Assembly (NCBI RefSeq): GCF_001189915.1
Contig: NZ_LFLS01000003.1
Span: 207,951-271,950 of the forward strand
Length of the DNA stretch: 64,000 bases
DNA from: Herbaspirillum autotrophicum
Lineage (GTDB): Bacteria > Pseudomonadota > Gammaproteobacteria > Burkholderiales > Burkholderiaceae_D
Direction of reading: 5' to 3'
The translations under genes and the position numbers were made by a program. Every line of letters begins with the position of its first letter. Within the stretch, counting starts at the first letter, position 1. The notes under the pieces are model-generated. The model made no database searches and was not told the DNA's origin. It saw only the letters and a list, made by a program, of their open reading frames with translations. Positions 26,377-33,802 of the stretch are shown one piece after another.

Positions 26377-27609
26377 TTACTTCAGCGGCGTGCGCTGCAT
26401 CTGCGCCGTCACGCTGCGAATTGCATTCATCAACACCACCGCGCCCGGTGCCGGAAAGCTTTCTTCGCGCTGCGTGATGCCGATGGTGCGCGAGGTTTGC
26501 GGCAAGTCGAAATCGACAATTTCCAGTGCGCCTGACAGGATTTCATATTCCAGCTGCTGCGCCGACAGCGCCGTCACCATATCGCTGTGCAGCAACAACC
26601 CGCGCAAGATCGCCAGGTCGCTGGTTTCCACCACCCCGGTCGGCGCCGGCAAATTGTTGCGGGTCATCGAAGATTCAAACAGGTCACGCGCCGGCGTGCC
26701 CTTGATCGACAGAATCCATTGCGCCCGTCCCAGATCTTCTATGGTTACCCGCCGTTGCAATGTCAGCGGATGACCGCGCCGGGCAATCACCGACATGCTG
26801 TCATCGAGCAGTGCTTCGCCGCGCAGATCACTGGCGTATTCGGGCGGCCGCAAGGCACCCAGAATGAAATCGATGTCGCCGGCGCGCAAACCTGCGGCCA
26901 GATGATCGAACGGGCCTTCGATGGTGGAGATGCGCAAATGCGGATGGGCGGCGATGACCGCCGCAATCGCGCGCGGCAAGATGGCGGTGCGGCTCAGCGG
27001 CAGCGCGCCGACCACCACCCGACCCTGCGTCGTGCCCTTGAGCGCCGAAATATCGGCTTCCACATGACGCAGTTCGGCCAGCGCCCGCTTGGCGCGGAAC
27101 AGCAGCAGACTACCCGCTTCAGTCAACAGCATGCCCTTCGGCGTGCGTTGAAACAAGGCGGTACCCATGCTCGATTCCAGATCCGAGATCGAGGCGCTGA
27201 CGGCCGGTTGCGTGATCCCCAGCGCATTGGCAACGGTCGGCATGTGATGCGATTCGGCCAGCTTGACGAAGGTCTGCAAACGCCGTTCATTGAACAACAT
27301 GGAAAAGATCGAGGCTTTGATCGGGCCATTGGAAATCCGGATCTTGCTGGCGATCTCATCGCGCGCCAGCTCGAATTCCTGCGCTGCGCGTTTGGCGCGA
27401 AACAGCAAGGTCGTGCCAAACACGGTCAGCAGCATGCCGCTGGATTTGCGTTCGAACAAGGATTCACCGATAACCGTTTCCAATTCATGAATCGAGCGCG
27501 TGATTGCCGACTGCGCCCGGAACAAGGCTTCCGCCGCCCGGGTGACGCTGCCCAGCTCGGCGACGGTGATAAAGGCGCGCAAATGGCGCAGACTGACGTA
27601 CGGTGTCAT
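26377..27609 (-). CDS. LysR-type regulator with two tandem winged-HTH domains
   Basis: A 410-residue protein, about 110 longer than ordinary LysR regulators. Residues 7-66 form one LysR winged HTH (LRHLRAFITVAELGSVTRAAEAL ... AQSAITRSIHELE), and residues 107-167 form a second (RRLQTFVKLAESHHMPTVANALGITQPAVSASISDLE). The repeats share GMLLT-x-x-G-x-x-LLFRAKRA after each HTH, so this is an internal duplication of the whole DNA-binding arm plus start of the linker helix. The effector domain follows from about residue 192 (TTQGRVVVGALPLSRTAILP) to the end. ATG at 27609 begins the first HTH. Diverging from the DUF1932-fdhA operon and surrounded by its likely targets, it is the probable activator acting at motifs A to D. 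Confidence 0.88.
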   Translation of the reverse strand: MTPYVSLRHLRAFITVAELGSVTRAAEALFRAQSAITRSIHELETVIGESLFERKSSGMLLTVFGTTLLFRAKRAAQEFELARDEIASKIRISNGPIKASIFSMLFNERRLQTFVKLAESHHMPTVANALGITQPAVSASISDLESSMGTALFQRTPKGMLLTEAGSLLLFRAKRALAELRHVEADISALKGTTQGRVVVGALPLSRTAILPRAIAAVIAAHPHLRISTIEGPFDHLAAGLRAGDIDFILGALRPPEYASDLRGEALLDDSMSVIARRGHPLTLQRRVTIEDLGRAQWILSIKGTPARDLFESSMTRNNLPAPTGVVETSDLAILRGLLLHSDMVTALSAQQLEYEILSGALEIVDFDLPQTSRTIGITQREESFPAPGAVVLMNAIRSVTAQMQRTPLK

Positions 27610-27742
27610 AGGGAACAACCTGATTCGATGAGAGGCCGGGAGCAGCCTGATGCCGGTGTTTTTTCTAGCATGCTCGATAGTCCGGCTTTTGACAAGCCGG
27701 CAATGCCGCAGCCAAAATGACCGTTTCATGGCCGCTGTCTGG

Positions 27743-27827
27743 CTTATCCCCCGGGTATTCCGATAAGAAAATTAGATGGCACATGGCGTCGATTGCAGTA
27801 GTGAGCGCCAATCAATTGGCTGAAAAT
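27743..27827 (+). promoter_or_regulatory. Motif D and promoter of the DUF1932-fdhA operon
   Basis: ATAAGAAAATTAGAT occupies 27763-27777, followed by GGCA, and GAAAAT occupies 27822-27827, 44 nt on. The motif overlaps the right arm of a dyad CTTATC (27743-27748) ... GATAAG (27762-27767). The -35 position (TAGTGA) is poor. Lies in the divergent gap with the LysR gene, the classic place for a LysR site. Confidence 0.75.
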
Positions 27828-27884
27828 CGGTTGGCCAGCCGCTGGATGCCGGCAGCCGTTCATCTGACCATCGGAATTCACCTC

Positions 27885-28832
27885 ATGTCGCCAGCCTCAG
27901 TCACTGCCCCCATTCCTCTGTGCATCATCGGTTACGGTGAAGCCGGCCGCATCTTTGCCCAAGGTCTGATGGCCGGCGGTCAATTCACCGTGACGGCGTT
28001 CGATCTGCAACTGACCGCCGCCGGCGATGCCCAAGTCGCCACAGCCATGCAGGTGGCGGCCACTGCAGCCGGTGTCCGCCTGCATGCCACGTTGGCTGCC
28101 GCCATGGCCGGCGCACGCGTCATCATTTCGGCGGTCACGGCCAATGCCGCGCTTGACGTCATGCAGCAAGTCGCCGCGCTGCTGCAGGAACAGCAGCCAT
28201 CCCCACCGCCCTTCGTCATGGATATCAACTCGATTTCGCCAGCCGCCAAACAACGGGGCTTCGCGCTGATCAGCGCCGCCGGCGCGCACTATGTCGAAGC
28301 CGCCGTCATGGCATCGATCCCGCCCTGCGGACTGGCGGTGCCGATCCTGCTTGGCGGACCGCACACCACATCCTTCATGGAACTGATGGCCGGATCCGGC
28401 ATGCGTATGCGCACTGCCGCTGACGAGATCGGCATCGCCTCGGCCATCAAGATGTGCCGCAGCGTCATGATCAAGGGCCTGGAAGCGCTCACCATCGAAA
28501 GTCTGTTTGCCGCCCGCCATTACGGCGTGGAAGAACAGGTCATCGCGTCGCTGAGCGAAACCTTTCCCGGCATCGACTGGCCGCAACAAGCCGACTATCT
28601 GGTGTCGCGCGTGGTGCAGCACGGTCGCCGCCGCGCTGCTGAATTGCGCGAAGTGGCGCACACCGTTGACGATGCCGGGTTGACGCCGTGGCTGTCGGAC
28701 GCCATCGCGCAACGCCAGGACTGGATGGCTGATCAGGTCCAGGCCGGCATCGTCAGCAAGACCGAAAAACAATGGCGCGTCGTGGCCGATACCCTGACGC
28801 CCGCTCGTGCCAATAACCAGAGCAGCGGCTGA
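27885..28832 (+). CDS. NAD(P)-binding dehydrogenase with DUF1932 (6-phosphogluconate dehydrogenase-like)
   Basis: A 315-residue protein: Rossmann start PLCIIGYGEAGRIFAQGL (G-x-G-x-x-G), a beta-hydroxyacid-dehydrogenase-like middle with FVMDINSISPAAKQRG, then AAVMASIPPCGLAVPILLGG and the helical DUF1932 domain with GIASAIKMCRSVMIKGLEAL, where the Lys is the family's catalytic-type residue. Substrate unknown. Start at 27885 is chosen because the predicted promoter element at 27822 excludes earlier ATGs. Followed after 61 bp by formaldehyde dehydrogenase in the same operon, which suggests an oxidation step on a pathway intermediate or side chain. Confidence 0.8.
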   Translation: MSPASVTAPIPLCIIGYGEAGRIFAQGLMAGGQFTVTAFDLQLTAAGDAQVATAMQVAATAAGVRLHATLAAAMAGARVIISAVTANAALDVMQQVAALLQEQQPSPPPFVMDINSISPAAKQRGFALISAAGAHYVEAAVMASIPPCGLAVPILLGGPHTTSFMELMAGSGMRMRTAADEIGIASAIKMCRSVMIKGLEALTIESLFAARHYGVEEQVIASLSETFPGIDWPQQADYLVSRVVQHGRRRAAELREVAHTVDDAGLTPWLSDAIAQRQDWMADQVQAGIVSKTEKQWRVVADTLTPARANNQSSG

Positions 28833-28893
28833 TACCTGCCGGCGGCTCATCACTCACCATCCAGCACCACCCCACAACAAAGGAGATCAAGTC

Positions 28894-30090
28894 ATGGCAG
28901 AAAATCGCGGTGTCGTTTACGTCGCACAAGGGCGGGTCGAAGTCCAGGCCATTCCCTTCCCCAAGCTGGATAATCCCGCCGGCAAGAAAATTGAACATGG
29001 CGTGATCCTGAAAGTGATCTCGACCAATATTTGCGGCTCCGATCAGCACATGGTGCGCGGCCGCACCACTGCTGCTTCGGGGCTGGTGCTGGGTCACGAA
29101 ATCACCGGCGAAGTGATCGAGATCGGCAAGGATGTCGAAACGCTCAAGAAAGGTGATCTGGTTTCGGTACCGTTCAACGTTGCCTGCGGTCGTTGCCGCA
29201 CCTGCAAGGAACAACACACCGGGGTCTGCCTCAGCGTCAATCCGGCACGCGCCGGCGGTGCTTATGGTTACGTCGACATGGGTGGCTGGATCGGCGGCCA
29301 GGCCGAATATGTCATGGTGCCTTACGCCGATTTCAATTTGCTGCGCTTCCCGGATAAAGACCGCGCCATGGCCAAGATCACCGATCTGACCTGCCTGTCC
29401 GATATCTTGCCGACCGGCTTTCACGGTGCAGTCACCGCCGGTGTCGGCCCCGGCTCCACCGTGTACGTCGCCGGCGCCGGCCCGGTCGGTCTGGCCGCAG
29501 CCGCCTCGGCGCGCTTGCTGGGGGCGGCAGTGGTGATCGTCGGTGATGTCAATCCATTGCGACTGGTGCATGCGCGCAAGGTCGGTTTCGAAACCGTCGA
29601 TCTGTCGCAGGATGCCACGCTGGCGGACCAGATCGCCGCCATCCTCGGCGATGCCGAAGTCGATTGCGCCATCGATTGCGTCGGCTTCGAGGCCCGTGGT
29701 CACGGCCATGACGGCTCGCAAGTGGAAGCCCCGGCTACGGTCCTCAATTCGCTGATGGAAATTACCCGCGCCGCTGGCCGCATCGGCATTCCCGGCTTGT
29801 ATGTCACCGACGATCCGGGCGCCGTCGACAGCGCCGCCAAACGCGGCAGCCTCAGTATTCGGCTCGGTCTCGGCTGGGCCAAATCGCACAGCTTCCATAC
29901 CGGACAGACGCCGGTCATGAAATACAACCGGCAATTGATGCAAGCGATTCTATGGGACCGGCTCAACATTGCCGACATCGTCGGCGTCCAGGTGATTTCG
30001 CTGGATCAGGCGCCGAGCGGCTACGGCGAATTCGATGCCGGCGCGCCCAAGAAATTCGTGATTGATCCGCACGGCGCATTGGCCGCGTAA
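28894..30090 (+). CDS. fdhA: Glutathione-independent formaldehyde dehydrogenase (zinc-type)
   Basis: A 398-residue zinc alcohol dehydrogenase-family protein close to P. putida formaldehyde dehydrogenase: ICGSDQHMVRGRTTA (catalytic zinc Cys), GHEITGEVIEIG (His-Glu), structural-zinc cysteines in ACGRCRTCKEQHTGVC, and nucleotide-binding AGAGPVGLAAAASARLLGAA. It oxidises formaldehyde to formate with tightly bound NAD. Strong ribosome site (AAGGAGATCAAGTC). Its presence next to a Rieske O-demethylase and in the same regulon supports removal of formaldehyde released from methoxyl groups. Confidence 0.9.
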   Translation: MAENRGVVYVAQGRVEVQAIPFPKLDNPAGKKIEHGVILKVISTNICGSDQHMVRGRTTAASGLVLGHEITGEVIEIGKDVETLKKGDLVSVPFNVACGRCRTCKEQHTGVCLSVNPARAGGAYGYVDMGGWIGGQAEYVMVPYADFNLLRFPDKDRAMAKITDLTCLSDILPTGFHGAVTAGVGPGSTVYVAGAGPVGLAAAASARLLGAAVVIVGDVNPLRLVHARKVGFETVDLSQDATLADQIAAILGDAEVDCAIDCVGFEARGHGHDGSQVEAPATVLNSLMEITRAAGRIGIPGLYVTDDPGAVDSAAKRGSLSIRLGLGWAKSHSFHTGQTPVMKYNRQLMQAILWDRLNIADIVGVQVISLDQAPSGYGEFDAGAPKKFVIDPHGALAA

Positions 30091-30159
30091 AAGCGCTATT
30101 GATGACGGTTGCCGTCAGCACCTTCCGCGACAAGCGCAAGCGTGCCGGCGGCAATCCAC

Positions 30160-31527
30160 TCAGGTAATCGTGGGCGGGATGGAGGAAATCAGTGCCAGCA
30201 AGACATTGACGTCAATCGGCTTGACGAAATAGTGGTCAAAGCCGGCAGTGAATGCCAGCGCACGGTCTTCGATCTGGCCGTAGCCGGACAAGGCAATCGC
30301 CAACGGTTTCTTTTTCCCCACCGTATTACGGATGCCTTCTACCACACCGAAGCCATCCAATCCCGGCAGGCCGATATCACAAATCACCACGTCGAAATCT
30401 TGTTGTCGCGCCAGCGCCAGACCACTGGGTCCATCGTACGCGGTCACCACGGTATGCCCGGTCTGCACCAGAAAACTGCTCAAGGTATCGCTGGCATCGC
30501 GGTTATCTTCGACCAGCAATATCCGGTGTCTGATGGTGTCGCCCCGGAATGCAGGCAATACCGGCACCACCAGCGGCAGCGCCGAGGAAATCGGCAACGT
30601 CACGTTAAACACACTGCCACGGCCCAGCCCCATACTGTGCGCTTCAACTTTGCCGCCATGCATCTGCAACAGGTTGCGCGCGACATTGAGGCCGACGCCA
30701 AGACCGCCTTCGGAGCGCGCCAGCGAACGCGGCCCCTGCGTAAACAAGGAAAAGATATGCGGCAACACATCGGCGGAAATGCCGACACCGTTATCTTTGA
30801 CGCTCACCAGCACTTTGTCGCCCGCGCGTTTTGCCGTCAGTTTCAGCTCACCGTGATCCTGGGTGAATTTGGAGGCATTAACCAACAAGTTCGAAAACAC
30901 CTGCGCCAGGCGCATCTGATCACAATCGACCACGATCAATTCGTCCGGCACACTGATCGTCAGTGTTTGCTGGCGCTCCGCCACGCGCTGCTGTACCGTT
31001 TCCACTGAACGCTCGACGATTTCTGCCAACAGTACCGGTTCGATGATCAACGTGATCTTGCCACTGCTGATGCGCGCCGCATCCAGCAAGTCATCCAGCA
31101 AACGCGCCAGATGCTTGACCTGACGACTGACGATTTCCTGGATCTTGACCAGTTGCGGCGTCGCGTTCGGCGTTCTTGCCAGCAATGCTGCGGCCATGCT
31201 GATCGGTGCCAGCGGATTGCGCAATTCATGCGCCAGCATGGCGAGAAATTCATTCTGCCGCTGATTGCTGGCCTCCGCTTCGTCACGCAAATTTTGCGCA
31301 CTGAGCGTGGCCAGCACCAGATTCTGGTTGGCTTCGCGCAATTGTCCGACTGTTTCCCGGAGCGAATTGAAATCCTGCATCTCGGCGCCGAGCCGGACGA
31401 TTTGAGCTTGCAGAGCATCAATGCGGGCGCTGAGCACGAGCGGGTCCGTCTCGCGATCCGCAGCGTTGCTGGCAGCAGCGGCGAATGGCTGCGGCAAACT
31501 TTCCCCGTCCTCGTTGTCAATCGCCAT
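30160..31527 (-). CDS. Hybrid histidine kinase with C-terminal receiver domain
   Basis: A 455-residue soluble protein: an N-terminal coiled coil (about residues 30-95, no membrane helix or PAS domain), HisKA with phosphoacceptor H100 (FLAMLAHELRNPLAP), HATPase with N213/N217, DNGVGI and GGLGVGL, and a receiver domain from residue 335 (RHRILLVEDN) with phosphorylated D384 (VVICDIGLPG) and the conserved Lys in YFVKPID. It starts 11 bp after the KaiC-like gene stop on the same strand. Lacking its own sensor domain, it probably reads out the state of the KaiC-like ATPase through the coiled coil, similar in principle to SasA with KaiC; that link is inferred. Confidence 0.9.
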   Translation of the reverse strand: MAIDNEDGESLPQPFAAAASNAADRETDPLVLSARIDALQAQIVRLGAEMQDFNSLRETVGQLREANQNLVLATLSAQNLRDEAEASNQRQNEFLAMLAHELRNPLAPISMAAALLARTPNATPQLVKIQEIVSRQVKHLARLLDDLLDAARISSGKITLIIEPVLLAEIVERSVETVQQRVAERQQTLTISVPDELIVVDCDQMRLAQVFSNLLVNASKFTQDHGELKLTAKRAGDKVLVSVKDNGVGISADVLPHIFSLFTQGPRSLARSEGGLGVGLNVARNLLQMHGGKVEAHSMGLGRGSVFNVTLPISSALPLVVPVLPAFRGDTIRHRILLVEDNRDASDTLSSFLVQTGHTVVTAYDGPSGLALARQQDFDVVICDIGLPGLDGFGVVEGIRNTVGKKKPLAIALSGYGQIEDRALAFTAGFDHYFVKPIDVNVLLALISSIPPTIT

Positions 31528-31538
31528 GAATGGCTCTT

Positions 31539-32999
31539 TCAGCCTGGAGGCTTGATTGCCGAAGGGCGGCCGGAAAGGATCCCTTCCAGCGGAATTGGTT
31601 GCGGCTCGATTTCAATACCCTGATCCGAGATGCGGTAATGACGCAAATCATTGCTGTGGTCGCTGCCGCGCACCTTGACCACTGAAATCATTTTCATCAG
31701 ACGACCGCCGGTTTCCACGTAACGCATGGCAATGATCGCATCCACCAGAAAGGAGGAATCGGACTGGCTGAAACGCAAATCGGTAAAGCGATCTTCGAGG
31801 CCCATCGTGACGACCACGGTGACGCCGAGGCTGGCCAGACTGGCCAGTACGCGAAACACCGAAGCCCGGAAATCCTGCCTGAACTCGGGCGCCAGATACA
31901 GTCCGAATTCGGACAAGGAATCAATCAATACGCGCTTGGCCTGCGTGCGATGCACCGCCTGCACCAGATCATCGAGTATTTCCTCGACCGACAAATCGAG
32001 CGAACGGCTTTCGATCACCGCCACCTCGCCGGCTTTCACCATCCGCGCCAGCACGGCATTGCGCAGTCGCGATGGTCCTTTTTCGAAGGAGACGACGACG
32101 CCGTTTTCACCCTGTCGCACCCCCTCGGCCAGAAACGCCGTGCCGAGAATGGTCTTGCCGGAACCAGAAGGCCCGACCACCAGCGCCGCATGCCCGCGCG
32201 GCAAACCGCCGTGCAGCATCACATCCAGTTCCGCAATACCCATCGGGATCCGCTGCGGCTGTTGATCCGGCACGACTGCCGCATCAATCAGCGATGGCAG
32301 CAAGCGCGGATAGATATGCAAGCCATCGCCATTGATGCGAAACGTATGCGCGCCTTGCAGATGCGCCTGCCCGCGCATCTTGACGATGCGGATTTTTCTG
32401 ATGGTGGAATTCTGATCGACATTTTGCGTCAGCGAAAACAAACCATCGGCCACCGTCATCACCGGATTGGCTTCGGTTTCCACATGCGAGTACTCACCGA
32501 TCAGAAATGTCATGGCCTGCCAGCTGGTCATGCGCGTCCCCAGTTCCTGCACGAAATGTTGCAGGTCGGCCACGCCTTCGTTACCGCTTTTTGCGGTCTG
32601 GATCACCGACCGGAACGAATCGACAAACACCAGGCCCGGCGCAAAGGTTTCCACTTCTTTCGTGATGCGTTCCAGCACACCGCTGAAATCGCCGGTACGC
32701 AAATTTTCCGCCAGATTGATATAGCGGATGGCGTCGTCGATTTTATCGATATCGAAAAATGAATATTGTTGCTGGTAACGCAACATTTTCAGCGGTGGTT
32801 CGCCAAGTACCGTAAAGAACAGCGCCTTGCGTTGCGGATTGGCGAGCGCAAACATGATCTGGTGCGCAAGCGTCGTCTTGCCGCTGCCGGGCGCGCCGGC
32901 AATGACATTGAAGGAGAATTCGCTCAAGCCGCCACCCAACAGCGTATCGAGGCCGGGCACGCCGGTCGCCTGCAGTCCGAGGGCTACTTTGTCGTTCAT
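31539..32999 (-). CDS. KaiC-like two-domain RecA-fold ATPase
   Basis: A 486-residue protein with two KaiC/RadA domains: Walker A1 GAPGSGKT (residues 35-42) and Walker B1 PGLVFVDSF; Walker A2 GPSGSGKT (276-283) and Walker B2 KRVLIDSLSEFG. The catalytic Glu pair of cyanobacterial KaiC is only partly kept (GEPPLK in domain 1, FEKGPS in domain 2). At the CII phosphosite the block SDSSFLVDAI aligns with KaiC SHISTITDTI: the Ser corresponding to S431 is kept (S415) but T432 is replaced by Phe. No kaiA or kaiB is visible. Likely a signalling ATPase, not a true clock component. Confidence 0.9.
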   Translation of the reverse strand: MNDKVALGLQATGVPGLDTLLGGGLSEFSFNVIAGAPGSGKTTLAHQIMFALANPQRKALFFTVLGEPPLKMLRYQQQYSFFDIDKIDDAIRYINLAENLRTGDFSGVLERITKEVETFAPGLVFVDSFRSVIQTAKSGNEGVADLQHFVQELGTRMTSWQAMTFLIGEYSHVETEANPVMTVADGLFSLTQNVDQNSTIRKIRIVKMRGQAHLQGAHTFRINGDGLHIYPRLLPSLIDAAVVPDQQPQRIPMGIAELDVMLHGGLPRGHAALVVGPSGSGKTILGTAFLAEGVRQGENGVVVSFEKGPSRLRNAVLARMVKAGEVAVIESRSLDLSVEEILDDLVQAVHRTQAKRVLIDSLSEFGLYLAPEFRQDFRASVFRVLASLASLGVTVVVTMGLEDRFTDLRFSQSDSSFLVDAIIAMRYVETGGRLMKMISVVKVRGSDHSNDLRHYRISDQGIEIEPQPIPLEGILSGRPSAIKPPG

Positions 33000-33412
33000 C
33001 TACTTTTTCCCTCGGGCTCAGCGGCCCATGCAGTATTTAGAAGCCGTGTGGTGAGCGCTCCCCCTATCAAGTCCGACAGCAGCTTGGTATAGGTATCAAG
33101 AAGTTCAGCATTGGCGGCGCCCGACTCCGTCAAGTCAGCTGATAACAGGTTTTCCTTCAGGGTCGCGAACAGAATATCGACCGAATGTGATGATTGCACC
33201 GCCGCCACCCAACCATGGCGCTGGCTGACCAGCCGTACCGAGCGCGCATACAAGGCCGTAAAGCCGGCATCGCCCACCAGCGGGCACAAATGCGCAGCCA
33301 GCCGCTCCCAGGCTTGCAATGCCTGTGCGACAAACTCGGCCTGACTCGCCCCCGCTGTTATAGCCAGCACACTGGAAACCAGCTGCTGTCGCTTATCGTC
33401 GTTTTTATCCAT
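32996..33412 (-). CDS. Unknown protein, first gene of the KaiC-kinase operon
   Basis: A 138-residue, mostly helical soluble protein (DKNDDKRQQLVSSVLAITAG, then QALQAWERLAAHLCPLVGDAGFTALYARSV, then ELLDTYTKLLSDLIGGALTTRLLNTAW). No signal peptide or membrane helix. I do not recognise a family, though the alternating helical pattern recalls small partner proteins of sensory systems. Its stop overlaps the KaiC-like gene start (ATGA), so translation is coupled and a partnership with that ATPase is likely. ATG at 33412 is chosen; the upstream open frame lacks family-like sequence. Confidence 0.7.
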   Translation of the reverse strand: MDKNDDKRQQLVSSVLAITAGASQAEFVAQALQAWERLAAHLCPLVGDAGFTALYARSVRLVSQRHGWVAAVQSSHSVDILFATLKENLLSADLTESGAANAELLDTYTKLLSDLIGGALTTRLLNTAWAAEPEGKSR

Positions 33413-33645
33413 GCATGACAAGGTAGATATGGTTAGGGCTGAGGCGTGGCACCGGAATGATACGAAGAGACTGAGTATGACCCCTTTACCCGGGCGTGAC
33501 AGGTTTATTTTCTTGCCGGGCGACCGCAGCACCCTGACGGTTGCTCCCCCGGCTCCCTTTTGATTTTCCACTGACAACATTGGCATGCAGCGCCCGAAGT
33601 CAGACCGGCACGGCGGACATTAAACGCACCTTGACAAGATTGTTT
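33413..33645. other. Upstream region of the KaiC operon; no gene seen
   Basis: Between the KaiC operon and the terminator of the M16 peptidase gene. No convincing frame or dyad; presumably carries the KaiC operon promoter. Confidence 0.5.
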
Positions 33646-33680
33646 CCCAAAAAGAAAAAGCCGCTCCATGCGGAGCGGCC
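33646..33680 (-). terminator. Terminator of the M16 peptidase gene
   Basis: GCCGCTCC (33660-33667) pairs with GGAGCGGC (33672-33679) around ATGC. On the minus strand the hairpin is followed by TTTTTCTTTTT, a strong Rho-independent terminator. Confidence 0.85.
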
Positions 33681-33754
33681 TTGACCTTGAACGAGTCTCA
33701 GACTCTGTGCGCAAGCATCTGCGCGGTTGCATGCCGGCTGATGTGCCGGTCCGC

Positions 33755-33802
33755 ATGTTGCTCCTTATGTTGCTCCTTATGCTGCCCCTTAGGTTGCCGC
33801 TA
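33755..33802. repeat. 12-bp tandem repeat between peptidase stop and its terminator
   Basis: ATGTTGCTCCTT occurs twice exactly (33755-33766, 33767-33778), a third time with two changes (33779-33790), and a fourth degenerate copy reaches the peptidase stop codon. A short minisatellite; on the minus strand each unit reads AAGGAGCAACAT, resembling a ribosome site plus ATG-less start, probably by chance. Confidence 0.7.

Noticed and set aside
31539..32999. KaiC-like gene as evidence for a circadian clock
   Set aside because: kaiA and kaiB are absent, the Thr of the CII phosphosite is replaced by Phe and the catalytic Glu pairs are incomplete, so a clock role is not supported.
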